Numbered from the stretch's first letter, positions 17,225 through 26,330 are shown. The stretch: DNA of 64,000 nucleotides from Altibacter lentus (GCF_000746845.1 NZ_KN050846.1:503394-567393), one strand, 5' to 3'. Numbers and translations are program-made. The notes: a model not told the origin generated them from the letters alone.

Positions 17225-17916
17225 TGCGAAAAATTACGATTGCCATAGACGGCTACTCTTCTACGGGAAAAAGTACGGTTGCCAAACAACTGGCCGATTG
17301 GTTGGGGTATGTATATGTAGACAGCGGTGCGATGTACCGGGCGATCACCCTCTATGCGCTTCAGAACGAATTTATCTACAAAGGCGAACTTTTTATAGAG
17401 AATCTCGTCGTTGCCTTACCGGATATCACACTGGATTTCAGAAAAAACGATAGCGGTAAAGCCGAAATGTACCTCAATGGCCAAAATGTAGAAAAAGAAA
17501 TTCGCACTATGGAAGTTTCAGAATGGGTAAGTCCCGTTGCGACCATACCCGAAGTACGTCGAAAGCTAGTGAAATTACAACATGCCATGGGCGAGAACAA
17601 AGGAGTGGTCATGGACGGCCGCGATATTGGTACCGTGGTATTTCCCAATGCCGAATTGAAGATATTTATGAACGCTTCGGCCAAAGAACGCGCCGGCAGA
17701 CGCTTTAGGGAGCTTCAGGAACGAGGAGATACCGCCACGTTTGAAGAAGTTCTGGAAAATGTCACCGAACGGGATCGCATCGACACCACAAGAGCCGATT
17801 CCCCGCTTAAGAAAGCAACTGACGCCATAGAGATAGACAATTCAGAAATGAATCTGGAAGATCAGTTTCATACCATCCTACAATTAGCGAAAGACCGTAT
17901 TGCGGGAAGGATTTAG
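17224..17916 (+). CDS. cmk: Cytidylate kinase
   Basis: A 230-residue (d)CMP kinase, producing CDP and dCDP for nucleic-acid synthesis. P-loop GYSSTGKSTVAKQLA is at about residues 9-23, DSGAMYRAITLYA for substrate binding near 38, MDGRDIGTVVFPNAELKIFM near 130, and the Arg-rich lid RDRIDTTRADSPL near 185. The family length is about 225. Its ATG shares one base with the stop of porQ, so the two are translationally coupled although functionally unrelated. Confidence 0.95.
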   Translation: MRKITIAIDGYSSTGKSTVAKQLADWLGYVYVDSGAMYRAITLYALQNEFIYKGELFIENLVVALPDITLDFRKNDSGKAEMYLNGQNVEKEIRTMEVSEWVSPVATIPEVRRKLVKLQHAMGENKGVVMDGRDIGTVVFPNAELKIFMNASAKERAGRRFRELQERGDTATFEEVLENVTERDRIDTTRADSPLKKATDAIEIDNSEMNLEDQFHTILQLAKDRIAGRI

Positions 17917-17994
17917 ATTAAGGCATTTTTCATACTTTACTTGAATATAATTCTTAAATTGTAACATCTGTCTTTAATTTAAATATTTGCAATT

Positions 17995-20900
17995 ATGAAA
18001 ATATTCAGCCTATTCATTGTTTTTCTATTTTCAAGTTTAGCTATCGGCCAAAACTATTATGTAGCTACTTACGGAGATGACTCTAATAATGGCCTGTCAA
18101 TTTTATCTCCATTCAAGACAATTGAAAAAGCTAGAGATGTAATTACATCGAGTTCTCAAACCCAAGATAGATACGTTTATATACGAGGAGGAGTCTATAA
18201 GTTAAATGACAGTATCGCATTTAACTCAGCGAATAGCGGAACTGAAAACTCCAAAATTATCTATAAAAATTATTCTAATGAATCACCAATTATCAGTGGA
18301 GGGATGGAAATATCGCCAATTTGGGAAATATGCAGCGAATGTGCTACTTCTGGAATCTATAAAACGAATCTTTCTTCCTATAATTTAGAAGATTTTCGCC
18401 AAATGTACGTCGATGATGAAAGAGCGGTTAGAGCCCAAAGTTCGTTAGAAGATTTAAACACAAATGCTAATCTGGATATATTAAATTATAACAAATATAA
18501 TTTTGATGTTGATTTTTCATACTTAAACAATCCCTCTGATATTGAAGTTGTTGTTAGATATGAGTGGAAAGAAATTCGTGTACCAATTAAGCAAATTAAT
18601 GGAGGTTTAGGGCAAAGTTTATGGGTATTTGAAGATGTGTTTGCAGATTTATTATATAAGTATATTGACCCATTAAATGAAAACACTCCAGAATGGAAAA
18701 AGAATATGATGAAGGGAGAAAATATTTATAAGATTGAGAATAATCTTGAATTCTTAGATGAAGAAGGCGAATGGTACTTCGATAAGAATACTCAATTTTT
18801 ATATTATAAACCCATAAGCGGAACTATAATTTCACAAAGCAATTTTGTTATCCCAAAACTCGAAAAATTAATTGATATTAATACAGTAAGTCATATTGAA
18901 TTTCATGGATTGACTTTTACACATGCAACATGGTATGGGCCGAGTACCGAAAAGGGATATTTACATGGTCAAGGGGATCAATTTGCAGGTAGTATGAACG
19001 GAGACATAGTAATATTTGAGCAGACTCCCGGTAATATTTCGGTAACAAAATCCAACCATATTACTTTTAATGATAATGTTTTTAAGCATCTTGGGGGTTC
19101 CGCTATTAGGTTTTTTGACGGATGTTTTGAAAATTTAATTTTGAACAATGAATTCAGTGATATTTCGTCTAATGCAATAACAATGGGAGGAATATGGTAT
19201 TATGGACTAAACGGAGCTAGTATTAGTGAAAATAACACCATTGACAGTAATAGTGTTCTTAATGTAGCTAATGAATATCATGGGAGTGTTGGTGTTCTTA
19301 TTGGAAATCTAAGACATACCACTGTTAGTCAAAATATAATATCTGACTTACCTTATTCTGGCATCAGTCTTGGCTTTTTTAGAGAACAATTTACATCCTA
19401 TGGAGGGCACATAATAGAAGACAATGTTATTTCAAATGTTATGACTGAATTAAATGATGGTGCAGCAATATATACTGTCGGTGGTTTTCACCAAGATCCA
19501 TCTTTTACAGTACATATAGTCAATAATGTTATTCAATGTATGGATGTTGGAAGCGGTGAGATTCGTGCTGGAATATATTTAGATCAGTTTAGTAAAAATA
19601 TTGAAGTAAAAAACAATTCTCAAACTTGTGAAAATTCATTGTTAATAGATAACCCTATAGTTACAGGATATAATACTACATCTATAACACAAGATGTACA
19701 TTTCTTTGACAATATACTTCCGTATTTATTAGATAATCCTCTGGTATTTTCTGATAACAATATAGTTTTTGAAAACAATAATTTTGGTCCGGGATCTCTA
19801 TGGATGCAAAAAAAGAATTATAATCCTCGAAATTTAATTTCATTCTCTTCTGCTAATATAAATGACCATGGAGTACGTTTTATTGATGTTAATCATGACG
19901 GTTTAAAGGATTATATTATAAACCGATATATTGATGCAAATAATAAGCAAGAGCATGTGTTTTTAAATAATGGTGGTATTAAAACCAAAGCAACTGATAA
20001 TATCAATGTGTTAAATGAAGGCTGGAACTCTAATACTAATAGTGTTCAGTATCAAGTGCCTTATCATATCTCGGCTGATGGTCATTACGATGTAGGCGTT
20101 CGTTTCGTTGATTTTAATAGTGACGGATTTGATGATATGCTCATACATCGAAAAATAAATTCCCCATATGAAATTGTCAAAGCAGCCTATATTAATGGAG
20201 GCGAGAATGTTGGTTGGATAACTGCCGCAGTAGGATATCAACCTCCATATCCTTTATCAGAAGATGGCCAAGACACTGGTGTACGTTTTGTTGACGTAAA
20301 CCATGATGGTTATAAAGATATGATTTTAAGAAGATTTAAAAATTCAAAGAATACAATTAAGAAAGTATTCTTAAATACTGGCACTGGCTGGGTAGAAGAT
20401 ACTTCAGGAATATATGTCACTCCAAATCATACGAAAGCAGATGGTATAAAGGATGTGGGTGTCCGATTTGTAGACTTAAATGGAGATACTTTTGATGATA
20501 TGTTGATTTCTCGAAAAATTAATGCCACAGATTCTATTAAAGCTGCCTATATTAATGATTCTTATATCTCCTCAAACGGTACTATTTGGCGATATGAATA
20601 TAACTACACACCGCCTTATCCCATAGCGAAAAATGATGATGAAACAGGAGTGCGTTTTATAGATGTAAATCATGATGGTCTCAAGGATTTTGTTGTAAGT
20701 AATAACGAAGCCAAAAAGGTGCATCTTAATACAGGTACTGGTTGGGCCGCTGATAATACAGGATATGATAATGAATATAACGATCCTCCACTAATTTTTA
20801 AGGATCTAAATGATCCTGTGGATCTAGGAGTTGTAATTGTGGACTTAGATGGTGATGGATTTGAAGATATAATTCAAAAAAGATATATCGATAATAATAC

Positions 20901-21276
20901 CCAGATTTCAGTTTATGCCCATAATAGAAATCCATATAAAAATAGTCTTTTTAGAAATAAAAGGAATGTAACGATAACTCAAAAAAACACTTTAAACGTT
21001 ATAGATTACATTGATGATGACTATAGTAAGATTAAAATTTTTCCTAATCCAACTAATAGTACTACAAATCTTTGGATCAATCTTACTGAATCAACAGATA
21101 TAAAAATTGAATTATATAATGCAAACGGCGTATTGGTAAATGACATTATTTCAGATAAAGCTGAATCAGGATTTTATGAGAAAGTAATTTACACAGGCAG
21201 TTTGTCTTCAGGATTTTATATCCTGAGGATTCAATTAAATAACGAATTAATTTATAGAAAAATTATAAAAGATTAG
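17995..21276 (+). CDS. T9SS-secreted beta-helix protein (GH141-like) with VCBS/FG-GAP repeats
   Basis: A 1093-residue secreted protein. After a signal peptide (cleavage near AIGQ, residue 19) it opens with NYYVATYGDDSNNGLS, the usual start of right-handed parallel beta-helix carbohydrate-active proteins. The following block (RGGVYKLNDSI, ISGGMEI, MYVDDERAVRAQ, GEWYFDKNTQFLYYKP) resembles GH141-type enzymes. The helix continues to about residue 600. Six FG-GAP/VCBS-type repeats then follow at about 625, 701, 762, 822, 885 and 945, each with a calcium-binding-like Dx(N/D)xDG core such as DVNHDGLKD. The last ~78 residues (KIFPNPTNSTTN to RKIIKD) are a type A T9SS sorting domain. Codon use is visibly AT-richer than the neighbours, with many AGA and AAT codons. 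The substrate is unknown. Confidence 0.82.
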   Translation: MKIFSLFIVFLFSSLAIGQNYYVATYGDDSNNGLSILSPFKTIEKARDVITSSSQTQDRYVYIRGGVYKLNDSIAFNSANSGTENSKIIYKNYSNESPIISGGMEISPIWEICSECATSGIYKTNLSSYNLEDFRQMYVDDERAVRAQSSLEDLNTNANLDILNYNKYNFDVDFSYLNNPSDIEVVVRYEWKEIRVPIKQINGGLGQSLWVFEDVFADLLYKYIDPLNENTPEWKKNMMKGENIYKIENNLEFLDEEGEWYFDKNTQFLYYKPISGTIISQSNFVIPKLEKLIDINTVSHIEFHGLTFTHATWYGPSTEKGYLHGQGDQFAGSMNGDIVIFEQTPGNISVTKSNHITFNDNVFKHLGGSAIRFFDGCFENLILNNEFSDISSNAITMGGIWYYGLNGASISENNTIDSNSVLNVANEYHGSVGVLIGNLRHTTVSQNIISDLPYSGISLGFFREQFTSYGGHIIEDNVISNVMTELNDGAAIYTVGGFHQDPSFTVHIVNNVIQCMDVGSGEIRAGIYLDQFSKNIEVKNNSQTCENSLLIDNPIVTGYNTTSITQDVHFFDNILPYLLDNPLVFSDNNIVFENNNFGPGSLWMQKKNYNPRNLISFSSANINDHGVRFIDVNHDGLKDYIINRYIDANNKQEHVFLNNGGIKTKATDNINVLNEGWNSNTNSVQYQVPYHISADGHYDVGVRFVDFNSDGFDDMLIHRKINSPYEIVKAAYINGGENVGWITAAVGYQPPYPLSEDGQDTGVRFVDVNHDGYKDMILRRFKNSKNTIKKVFLNTGTGWVEDTSGIYVTPNHTKADGIKDVGVRFVDLNGDTFDDMLISRKINATDSIKAAYINDSYISSNGTIWRYEYNYTPPYPIAKNDDETGVRFIDVNHDGLKDFVVSNNEAKKVHLNTGTGWAADNTGYDNEYNDPPLIFKDLNDPVDLGVVIVDLDGDGFEDIIQKRYIDNNTQISVYAHNRNPYKNSLFRNKRNVTITQKNTLNVIDYIDDDYSKIKIFPNPTNSTTNLWINLTESTDIKIELYNANGVLVNDIISDKAESGFYEKVIYTGSLSSGFYILRIQLNNELIYRKIIKD

Positions 21277-21291
21277 ATCAATTAAGTTTGA

Positions 21292-22200
21292 TTAAAAAAT
21301 ATAAAGCACGCCAATACTATGACCATTAAAGGTAAAATCAATAGATCCGACTTTGGAAGAATTTTTTGAATCATTATATTTTTCAGAATATTTTCTGTCC
21401 AGATAAAAATCGATCGCTTCTACAACAAAAAAACTCATTGCCCAACTAAGAAAAACATCACTGGCCCAATGCGCTTTTGCGTAAATTCTGGTGACTCCTG
21501 GAATAATCCCGACAGCGTATATTCCGGCTTTTACCCAAGCATTGTCAAATTGTTTGGCTATAATGTGTGCATTGGTGAAGGTAAGCACGGCATGCCCTGA
21601 AGGGAACGAACGATACGCAGGGCTACCGCCAAAAGGGCGAAAGTGGTTCTTTCCGAGATCGGCTCCCGGTCGCGCTCTTCCTACTACCGATTTAGATAGC
21701 TGTTGTAAGAAACCCGTGGCAGTGGCTGAAGAAATTAATAAAACACCGGTTCTTCGCAATTTTTCATTGCGGGTGAAAAGACCCGTCAAGTACACTGCCC
21801 CCGTTAAACCATAGTTATTTTGTGGCGCACCGGCATAATAACCGTAGTCCAAAATGAGATCGGGTATTTGGGTCTCATGTTTTCCGAATCCTTCATTGAT
21901 ATCATCGTCAAAAACGTAAAGCAGTAATGTGCCGCTTACGGTCGAAGCGAGCGGAAGGAGACTGTCCTCATCCCAGTATATTGGTCGGCTGTAGGCAAAA
22001 CCGATTCCTTGGAATACATTCCCCATATCATAGGTGAAATCTTGCCATAAGGAACGATGTTCCTGCTGTGCCGGAAGCACTTGACTTAACATTAGTGCAG
22101 GCGCCGTAAAGCATAATAGGATGATTGCTATCCTAAGAATACGAACCAGTAGCGGGAAGCACGATCGATCTGTATGTTGTTCTTTAAAATATGGATCCAT
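21292..22200 (-). CDS. PAP2-family membrane phosphatase
   Basis: A 302-residue membrane-associated phosphatase of the PAP2 superfamily, which dephosphorylates lipids such as undecaprenyl pyrophosphate or phosphatidate. All three signature blocks are present: KSVVGRARP (K-x6-RP), SFPSGHA (PSGH) and TRIYAKAHWASDV (a variant of SR-x5-H-x3-D with Thr for Ser). An N-terminal hydrophobic stretch near residues 20-40 is a signal anchor. The 80-100 residues before the phosphatase core are typical of the larger Bacteroidota versions. Its end faces the end of the T9SS protein gene with 15 bases between. Confidence 0.87.
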   Translation of the reverse strand: MDPYFKEQHTDRSCFPLLVRILRIAIILLCFTAPALMLSQVLPAQQEHRSLWQDFTYDMGNVFQGIGFAYSRPIYWDEDSLLPLASTVSGTLLLYVFDDDINEGFGKHETQIPDLILDYGYYAGAPQNNYGLTGAVYLTGLFTRNEKLRRTGVLLISSATATGFLQQLSKSVVGRARPGADLGKNHFRPFGGSPAYRSFPSGHAVLTFTNAHIIAKQFDNAWVKAGIYAVGIIPGVTRIYAKAHWASDVFLSWAMSFFVVEAIDFYLDRKYSEKYNDSKNSSKVGSIDFTFNGHSIGVLYIF

Positions 22201-22513
22201 GCTGTAATTATATGATTATTGAAGACAACTCCTTAGAAATTTTATTTAAAAGTAGCATTTATTCTTTCAGAATGATCGACAATGCAACCCTTAGATTAAA
22301 AAAAATAAAAACTACCTGCATGGAACCTTTTGAAAATCAAAACAAAAACACTATTTTTGCAGCCCTTTTAGCGACATACTGAAATAAAAGGGAAGAAAAT
22401 ATAAAATAAAACAACCCTTCTGTGGGTGCGTCGCAGCAATTTTCAGTAGACCTGCAGAATACAAACCCTTGATCTGTTGCGGAATTCCTTCCGAAGCGAT
22501 CAACTTTTAACGA
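22201..22513. other. Divergent intergenic region and rpsA leader
   Basis: These 313 bases separate the minus-strand PAP2 gene from rpsA. They contain the rpsA promoter at 22329-22359 and then a predicted untranslated leader of about 145 bases. No open frame in it looks like a gene. The leader holds only short possible stems (for example AACCC 22413-22417 with GGGT 22424-22427), so a structured autoregulatory element is possible but not shown. Confidence 0.5.
22329..22359 (+). promoter_or_regulatory. Consensus Bacteroidota promoter of rpsA
   Basis: TTTG at 22329-22332, a 19-base spacer and TATTTTTG at 22352-22359. Both boxes and the spacing match the Bacteroidota primary sigma consensus exactly. 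It is the clearest promoter in the window, and transcription should start near 22365. Confidence 0.75.
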
Positions 22514-24400
22514 ATGGCTGATAAAGCAAAAGAAACTGCAGTAGAAGAAACTGCAAACAACGAAGCAGCAACTGCAACTGCAGCGACTGAAACAAAAAAA
22601 GAGGAAACTACAAAACCTCAAAAGGAAGTGTCTCTAAAAGAGAGCAATCCTGAAAAATTCCTAAGCGATTTTAACTGGCACAACTACGAAGAGGGGATCG
22701 ATCCTATCGACGATGGTAAGCTGGAGGAATTTGAAAAATTAGTAGCCGAAAACTTCGTAGATACTTTAGATGATGAAGTGGTAGAAGGAGAAGTAGTGTA
22801 TATCTCAGACCGTGATGCCATTATTGACATCAACGCAAAATCTGAAGGTGTCGTTTCCTTGAACGAGTTTCGTTACAACCCGGACCTTAAGGTTGGGGAC
22901 AAGGTGGAGGTATTGATCGATGTGCGTGAAGACAGCACAGGACAATTGATCCTTTCTCACCGTAAAGCAAGAACAATTAAAGCGTGGGATCGCGTAAATG
23001 CAGCACACGACGAAGGTACTATCGTGAACGGGTATGTGAAATGCCGTACCAAAGGTGGTATGATCGTAGATGTGTTTGGTATTGAAGCATTCTTGCCGGG
23101 ATCACAAATCGACGTGAAACCTATTCGTGATTACGATGTGTATGTTGGAAAGACCATGGAATTCAAAGTGGTGAAGATCAACCACGAATTCAAGAACGTT
23201 GTGGTTTCTCATAAAGCGCTTATCGAAGCAGATATCGAAGAACAGAAAAAAGAGATCATTGGTCAGTTAGAGAAAGGACAAGTACTGGAAGGTGTTGTGA
23301 AGAACATCACTTCGTACGGAGTCTTTGTTGACCTTGGTGGTGTTGACGGATTGGTTCACATTACCGATCTTTCTTGGTCACGTATCAACCATCCAAATGA
23401 GATCGTTGAACTAGACCAAAAATTGAATGTGGTGATCCTTGACTTCGATGAAGATAAGACACGTATTCAATTAGGATTGAAACAATTGAGCGCTCACCCG
23501 TGGGATGCTCTTGGTGATGAGTTGAAAGTAGGCGATAAGGTAAAAGGTAAAGTAGTGGTTATTGCCGACTACGGTGCATTTATCGAAGTAGCCGAAGGGG
23601 TAGAAGGATTGATCCACGTGAGTGAAATGTCATGGTCTACGCACTTGCGTAGCGCACAGGATTTCGTGAACGTTGGTGACGAAGTAGAAGCTCAAATCCT
23701 TACTTTGGATCGCGAAGACAGAAAGATGTCTCTTGGTATCAAGCAATTATCGCAGGATCCCTGGACAGATATTACCAAGAAATACCCTGTTGGCTCAACC
23801 CACAAAGGAATTGTACGCAACTTTACCAATTTTGGTGTGTTCGTAGAATTAGAGGAAGGGATCGATGGATTGATCTATATAAGCGATCTGTCTTGGACCA
23901 AGAAGATCAAGCACCCAAGTGAGTTCACCAATATTGGTGACACCCTTGAGGTAGTCGTATTGGAATTGGATGTGGAAGGTCGTAAGTTAAGCTTAGGCCA
24001 TAAGCAAACCACAGAGAACCCTTGGGATAAGTACGAGGATGAGTTCGCTGTGGGAACCAAGCACACTGCTGCTATCGACGAGATCGTGGACAAAGGTGCC
24101 GTTATCAACTTCAATGAAGATATCAGCGCGTTCATCCCAACTCGTCACTTAGAAAAGGAAGATGGTTCCAGCTTAAAGAAAGGCGAAGAAGCAGAATTCC
24201 AGATCATTGAGTTCAATAAAGAATTCAAAAAGGTGGTTGCATCACACATGTCAATCCACAAAGAAGAAGAAGCGAAGATCGTAAAGCAGGCTGCTAAAAA
24301 ACAAGCGGCACAGGCTGAAGAGGCAAAACCTACCTTAGGAGATGCCAACGCAAAACTTCAGGAATTGAAAGATAAAATGGACGGTAAGAAGAAAAAGTAA
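22514..24400 (+). CDS. rpsA: 30S ribosomal protein S1
   Basis: A 628-residue S1 protein, which helps the 30S subunit bind mRNA and matters especially in Bacteroidota, where Shine-Dalgarno sequences are rarely used. An Ala/Glu/Lys/Thr-rich low-complexity extension of about 45 residues precedes six S1 RNA-binding domains. These begin at about GEVVYISDRDA, GTIVNGYVKCRT, GQVLEGVVKNIT, GDKVKGKVVVIA, GSTHKGIVRNFT and GTKHTAAIDEIV. Domains 3-5 are the best-conserved, with the YGVFVDL/DYGAFIEV/FGVFVEL cores. The C-terminus is a Lys/Ala/Glu-rich tail ending in GKKKK. It is a single-gene unit with a consensus promoter and a downstream terminator. Confidence 0.96.
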   Translation: MADKAKETAVEETANNEAATATAATETKKEETTKPQKEVSLKESNPEKFLSDFNWHNYEEGIDPIDDGKLEEFEKLVAENFVDTLDDEVVEGEVVYISDRDAIIDINAKSEGVVSLNEFRYNPDLKVGDKVEVLIDVREDSTGQLILSHRKARTIKAWDRVNAAHDEGTIVNGYVKCRTKGGMIVDVFGIEAFLPGSQIDVKPIRDYDVYVGKTMEFKVVKINHEFKNVVVSHKALIEADIEEQKKEIIGQLEKGQVLEGVVKNITSYGVFVDLGGVDGLVHITDLSWSRINHPNEIVELDQKLNVVILDFDEDKTRIQLGLKQLSAHPWDALGDELKVGDKVKGKVVVIADYGAFIEVAEGVEGLIHVSEMSWSTHLRSAQDFVNVGDEVEAQILTLDREDRKMSLGIKQLSQDPWTDITKKYPVGSTHKGIVRNFTNFGVFVELEEGIDGLIYISDLSWTKKIKHPSEFTNIGDTLEVVVLELDVEGRKLSLGHKQTTENPWDKYEDEFAVGTKHTAAIDEIVDKGAVINFNEDISAFIPTRHLEKEDGSSLKKGEEAEFQIIEFNKEFKKVVASHMSIHKEEEAKIVKQAAKKQAAQAEEAKPTLGDANAKLQELKDKMDGKKKK

Positions 24401-24436
24401 ACCGCCCTTTTACAATAAGGATCTAATCCTGTATTT

Positions 24437-24467
24437 AAAGCCCTTCATTTTTTTTGAGGGGCTTTTT
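24437..24467 (+). terminator. Terminator of rpsA
   Basis: The 11-bp stem AAAGCCCTTCA (24437-24447) / TGAGGGGCTTT (24455-24465), with one G-T pair, is followed by T residues. Confidence 0.88.
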
Positions 24468-24472
24468 TATTT

Positions 24473-24654
24473 GGGCATTCCACAAATGCACCCTTGGCCG
24501 GCCATCACTGCATTTGTGGCGGGCTTTTGGCGCTACACGCCCTTGGCGGGGTAGCTTGCCGCAATCCCTAATGCAGGCTTCACTTTGCTGTATTCATGCC
24601 CGAATGTAGGTTGTAAACTGCTCAATGGGTTTTCACACATCGGGCACCTAAACG
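24473..24654. repeat. GC-rich palindromic intergenic element between rpsA and pyrR
   Basis: The 363 bases between rpsA and pyrR hold no gene. Between the rpsA terminator and the pyrR promoter is a segment of about 180 bases, clearly richer in G+C than the flanks. It contains the perfect 11-bp inverted repeat CCACAAATGCA (24480-24490) / TGCATTTGTGG (24509-24519), a repeated CCCTTGGC (within 24491-24500 and 24540-24550) and an outer pair GGGCAT/ATGCCC (24473-24478 and 24596-24601). It resembles the dispersed GC-rich intergenic repeats seen in many Bacteroidota genomes, which contain similar gcgctacac...gggtagc blocks. No second copy occurs in this window. Confidence 0.5.
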
Positions 24655-24703
24655 AAGAAAATAATGAATCCTAAGAAACACTCCATGAGGGAATCGCAAA
24701 TAA

Positions 24704-24736
24704 TTGATACATTTTAAAATAAAACCCCTAAATTTG
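24704..24736 (+). promoter_or_regulatory. Candidate promoter of the pyrR operon
   Basis: TTG at 24704-24706 and TAAATTTG at 24729-24736, with a 22-base spacer. The -7 box is an exact TAnnTTTG match, placing the start of transcription about 20 bases before the pyrR ATG. That is too short a leader for a PyrR-type attenuator. Confidence 0.55.
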
Positions 24737-24763
24737 TACCCTGAATAGATTTCAGAACTACCT

Positions 24764-25303
24764 ATGAGCCAAAAAGTGTTATTGAACGCAAAAGAAGTAG
24801 AGATCGCACTTCATCGCTTGGCTTGTCAATTAATAGAAAATCACGATTCTTTTTCAAACACGGTACTTATAGGCATACAGCCAAGAGGTGTGTATCTGGC
24901 AGAACGCCTTAAATCACTTCTCGCTACCGAATATAAGATCAAAGACATCCCTTTGGGATATTTGGATATTACCTTTTACCGGGACGATTTTAGGCGCAGC
25001 GACAAACCTCTGGAAGCCAATAAGACCAATATCAATTTTATTGTGGAAGACAAGAAAGTAGTCTTTATAGACGATGTGCTCTATACGGGACGCAGCATTC
25101 GCTCTGCTTTAACGGCCGTACAATCCTTTGGACGTCCCATCGAGATAGAACTTTTGGTGTTGATCGACAGACGTTTCAGCAGACACCTGCCTATTCAACC
25201 GGATTACAGAGGACGACAGGTGGATGCTATCAACAATGAGAAGGTAAAGGTGTGCTGGAAAGAGAATGAAGGGGAAGATGCCGTGTATTTGGTAAATAAT
25301 TAA
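24764..25303 (+). CDS. pyrR: PyrR: pyrimidine regulator / uracil phosphoribosyltransferase
   Basis: A 179-residue type I phosphoribosyltransferase of the PyrR family. In Firmicutes PyrR binds pyr mRNA to cause attenuation and also makes UMP from uracil and PRPP. The PRPP-binding motif VVFIDDVLYTGRSIRSAL is at about residues 98-115, and IGIQPRGVYLAERL and IPLGYLDITFYRDD match the family. It precedes pyrB by 88 bases. I see no terminator/antiterminator structure before pyrR or between pyrR and pyrB, so only the enzymatic role is supported here; RNA regulation is possible but unproven. Confidence 0.92.
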   Translation: MSQKVLLNAKEVEIALHRLACQLIENHDSFSNTVLIGIQPRGVYLAERLKSLLATEYKIKDIPLGYLDITFYRDDFRRSDKPLEANKTNINFIVEDKKVVFIDDVLYTGRSIRSALTAVQSFGRPIEIELLVLIDRRFSRHLPIQPDYRGRQVDAINNEKVKVCWKENEGEDAVYLVNN

Positions 25304-25391
25304 TAGCCATTCTTAATGGTAACGGAAGACCGGTAGAAATACCATAAGTAGAAAAAAGCGAAACACAGGCGTGTTTTTAGAATAATAGCAA

Positions 25392-26330
25392 ATGAAAGAA
25401 CTAAGTGTAAATCACTTACTGGGAATAAAGTACATCACCGAAGATGACATACAGTTGATCTTCGAAACCGCCGATCATTTCAAAGAAGTGATCAACAGGC
25501 CCATAAAAAAGGTTCCTTCACTGCGCGATATTACCATCGCCAATCTCTTTTTTGAGAACAGCACTCGCACCCGACTTTCGTTCGAACTGGCCGAAAAACG
25601 GTTATCTGCAGATGTTATCAATTTTTCGGCAGCCTCTTCATCTGTTAAAAAAGGAGAAACGCTTATCGATACGGTTAACAATATTCTTTCCATGAAGGTG
25701 GATATGGTGGTTATGAGACATCCCAATCCGGGGGCAGGAGTGTTCTTGTCGAAACATGTTAAGGCCAGTATTGTAAATGCGGGAGACGGCGCACATGAGC
25801 ATCCAACACAAGCCTTATTGGATTGTTATTCCATACGCGAACGGCTGGGGGATGTAGCCGGCAAAAAAGTAGTGATCGTAGGAGATATTCTCCATTCCCG
25901 TGTTGCCCTTTCTAATATTTTCGCACTTCAAAAGCTTGGAGCTAAAGTTAAAGTATGCGGCCCCAAAACACTTATACCCAAATACATAGACAAATTAGGA
26001 GTGGAAGTAGAAGGTGACCTTCGTAAGGCTTTGAACTGGTGCGATGTAGCCAACATGCTTCGCGTTCAGAACGAACGTATGGAGATTAGCTATTTCCCGA
26101 CAACACGAGAATATACCCAACAATATGGCGTGAACAAAGCATTGTTGGATAGTCTTGAAAAAGAGATCGTCTTGATGCACCCTGGGCCTATCAATAGAGG
26201 TGTTGAGATCACCAGTGATGTGGCAGACAGTAAGCAGGCGATTATTTTGGAACAAGTACAGAACGGGGTTGCTGTTCGCATGGCGGTTATTTATTTACTA
26301 GCATCAAAAATTCAGCATCATGAAGATTAA
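25392..26330 (+). CDS. pyrB: Aspartate carbamoyltransferase catalytic subunit
   Basis: A 312-residue enzyme joining carbamoyl phosphate and L-aspartate, the first committed step of pyrimidine synthesis. The carbamoyl-phosphate site is FFENSTRTRLSFELAEKRL at about residues 52-70. HPTQALLDCYSI near 136, RVQNERM near 220 and LMHPGPINRGVEI near 257 complete the active site. The length is typical of the catalytic chain. No pyrI regulatory chain follows; instead the end overlaps a small STAS-like gene by 11 bases. Confidence 0.96.
   Translation: MKELSVNHLLGIKYITEDDIQLIFETADHFKEVINRPIKKVPSLRDITIANLFFENSTRTRLSFELAEKRLSADVINFSAASSSVKKGETLIDTVNNILSMKVDMVVMRHPNPGAGVFLSKHVKASIVNAGDGAHEHPTQALLDCYSIRERLGDVAGKKVVIVGDILHSRVALSNIFALQKLGAKVKVCGPKTLIPKYIDKLGVEVEGDLRKALNWCDVANMLRVQNERMEISYFPTTREYTQQYGVNKALLDSLEKEIVLMHPGPINRGVEITSDVADSKQAIILEQVQNGVAVRMAVIYLLASKIQHHED

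Noticed and set aside
19868-20870. Regularly spaced repeated DNA within the large secreted gene considered as a CRISPR-like or tandem repeat array
   Set aside because: Repeats are about 180-230 bases apart, diverged and in frame; they encode VCBS/FG-GAP protein repeats.
25304-25391. PyrR-type attenuator between pyrR and pyrB
   Set aside because: No stem followed by a T-run and no alternative stem could be found.
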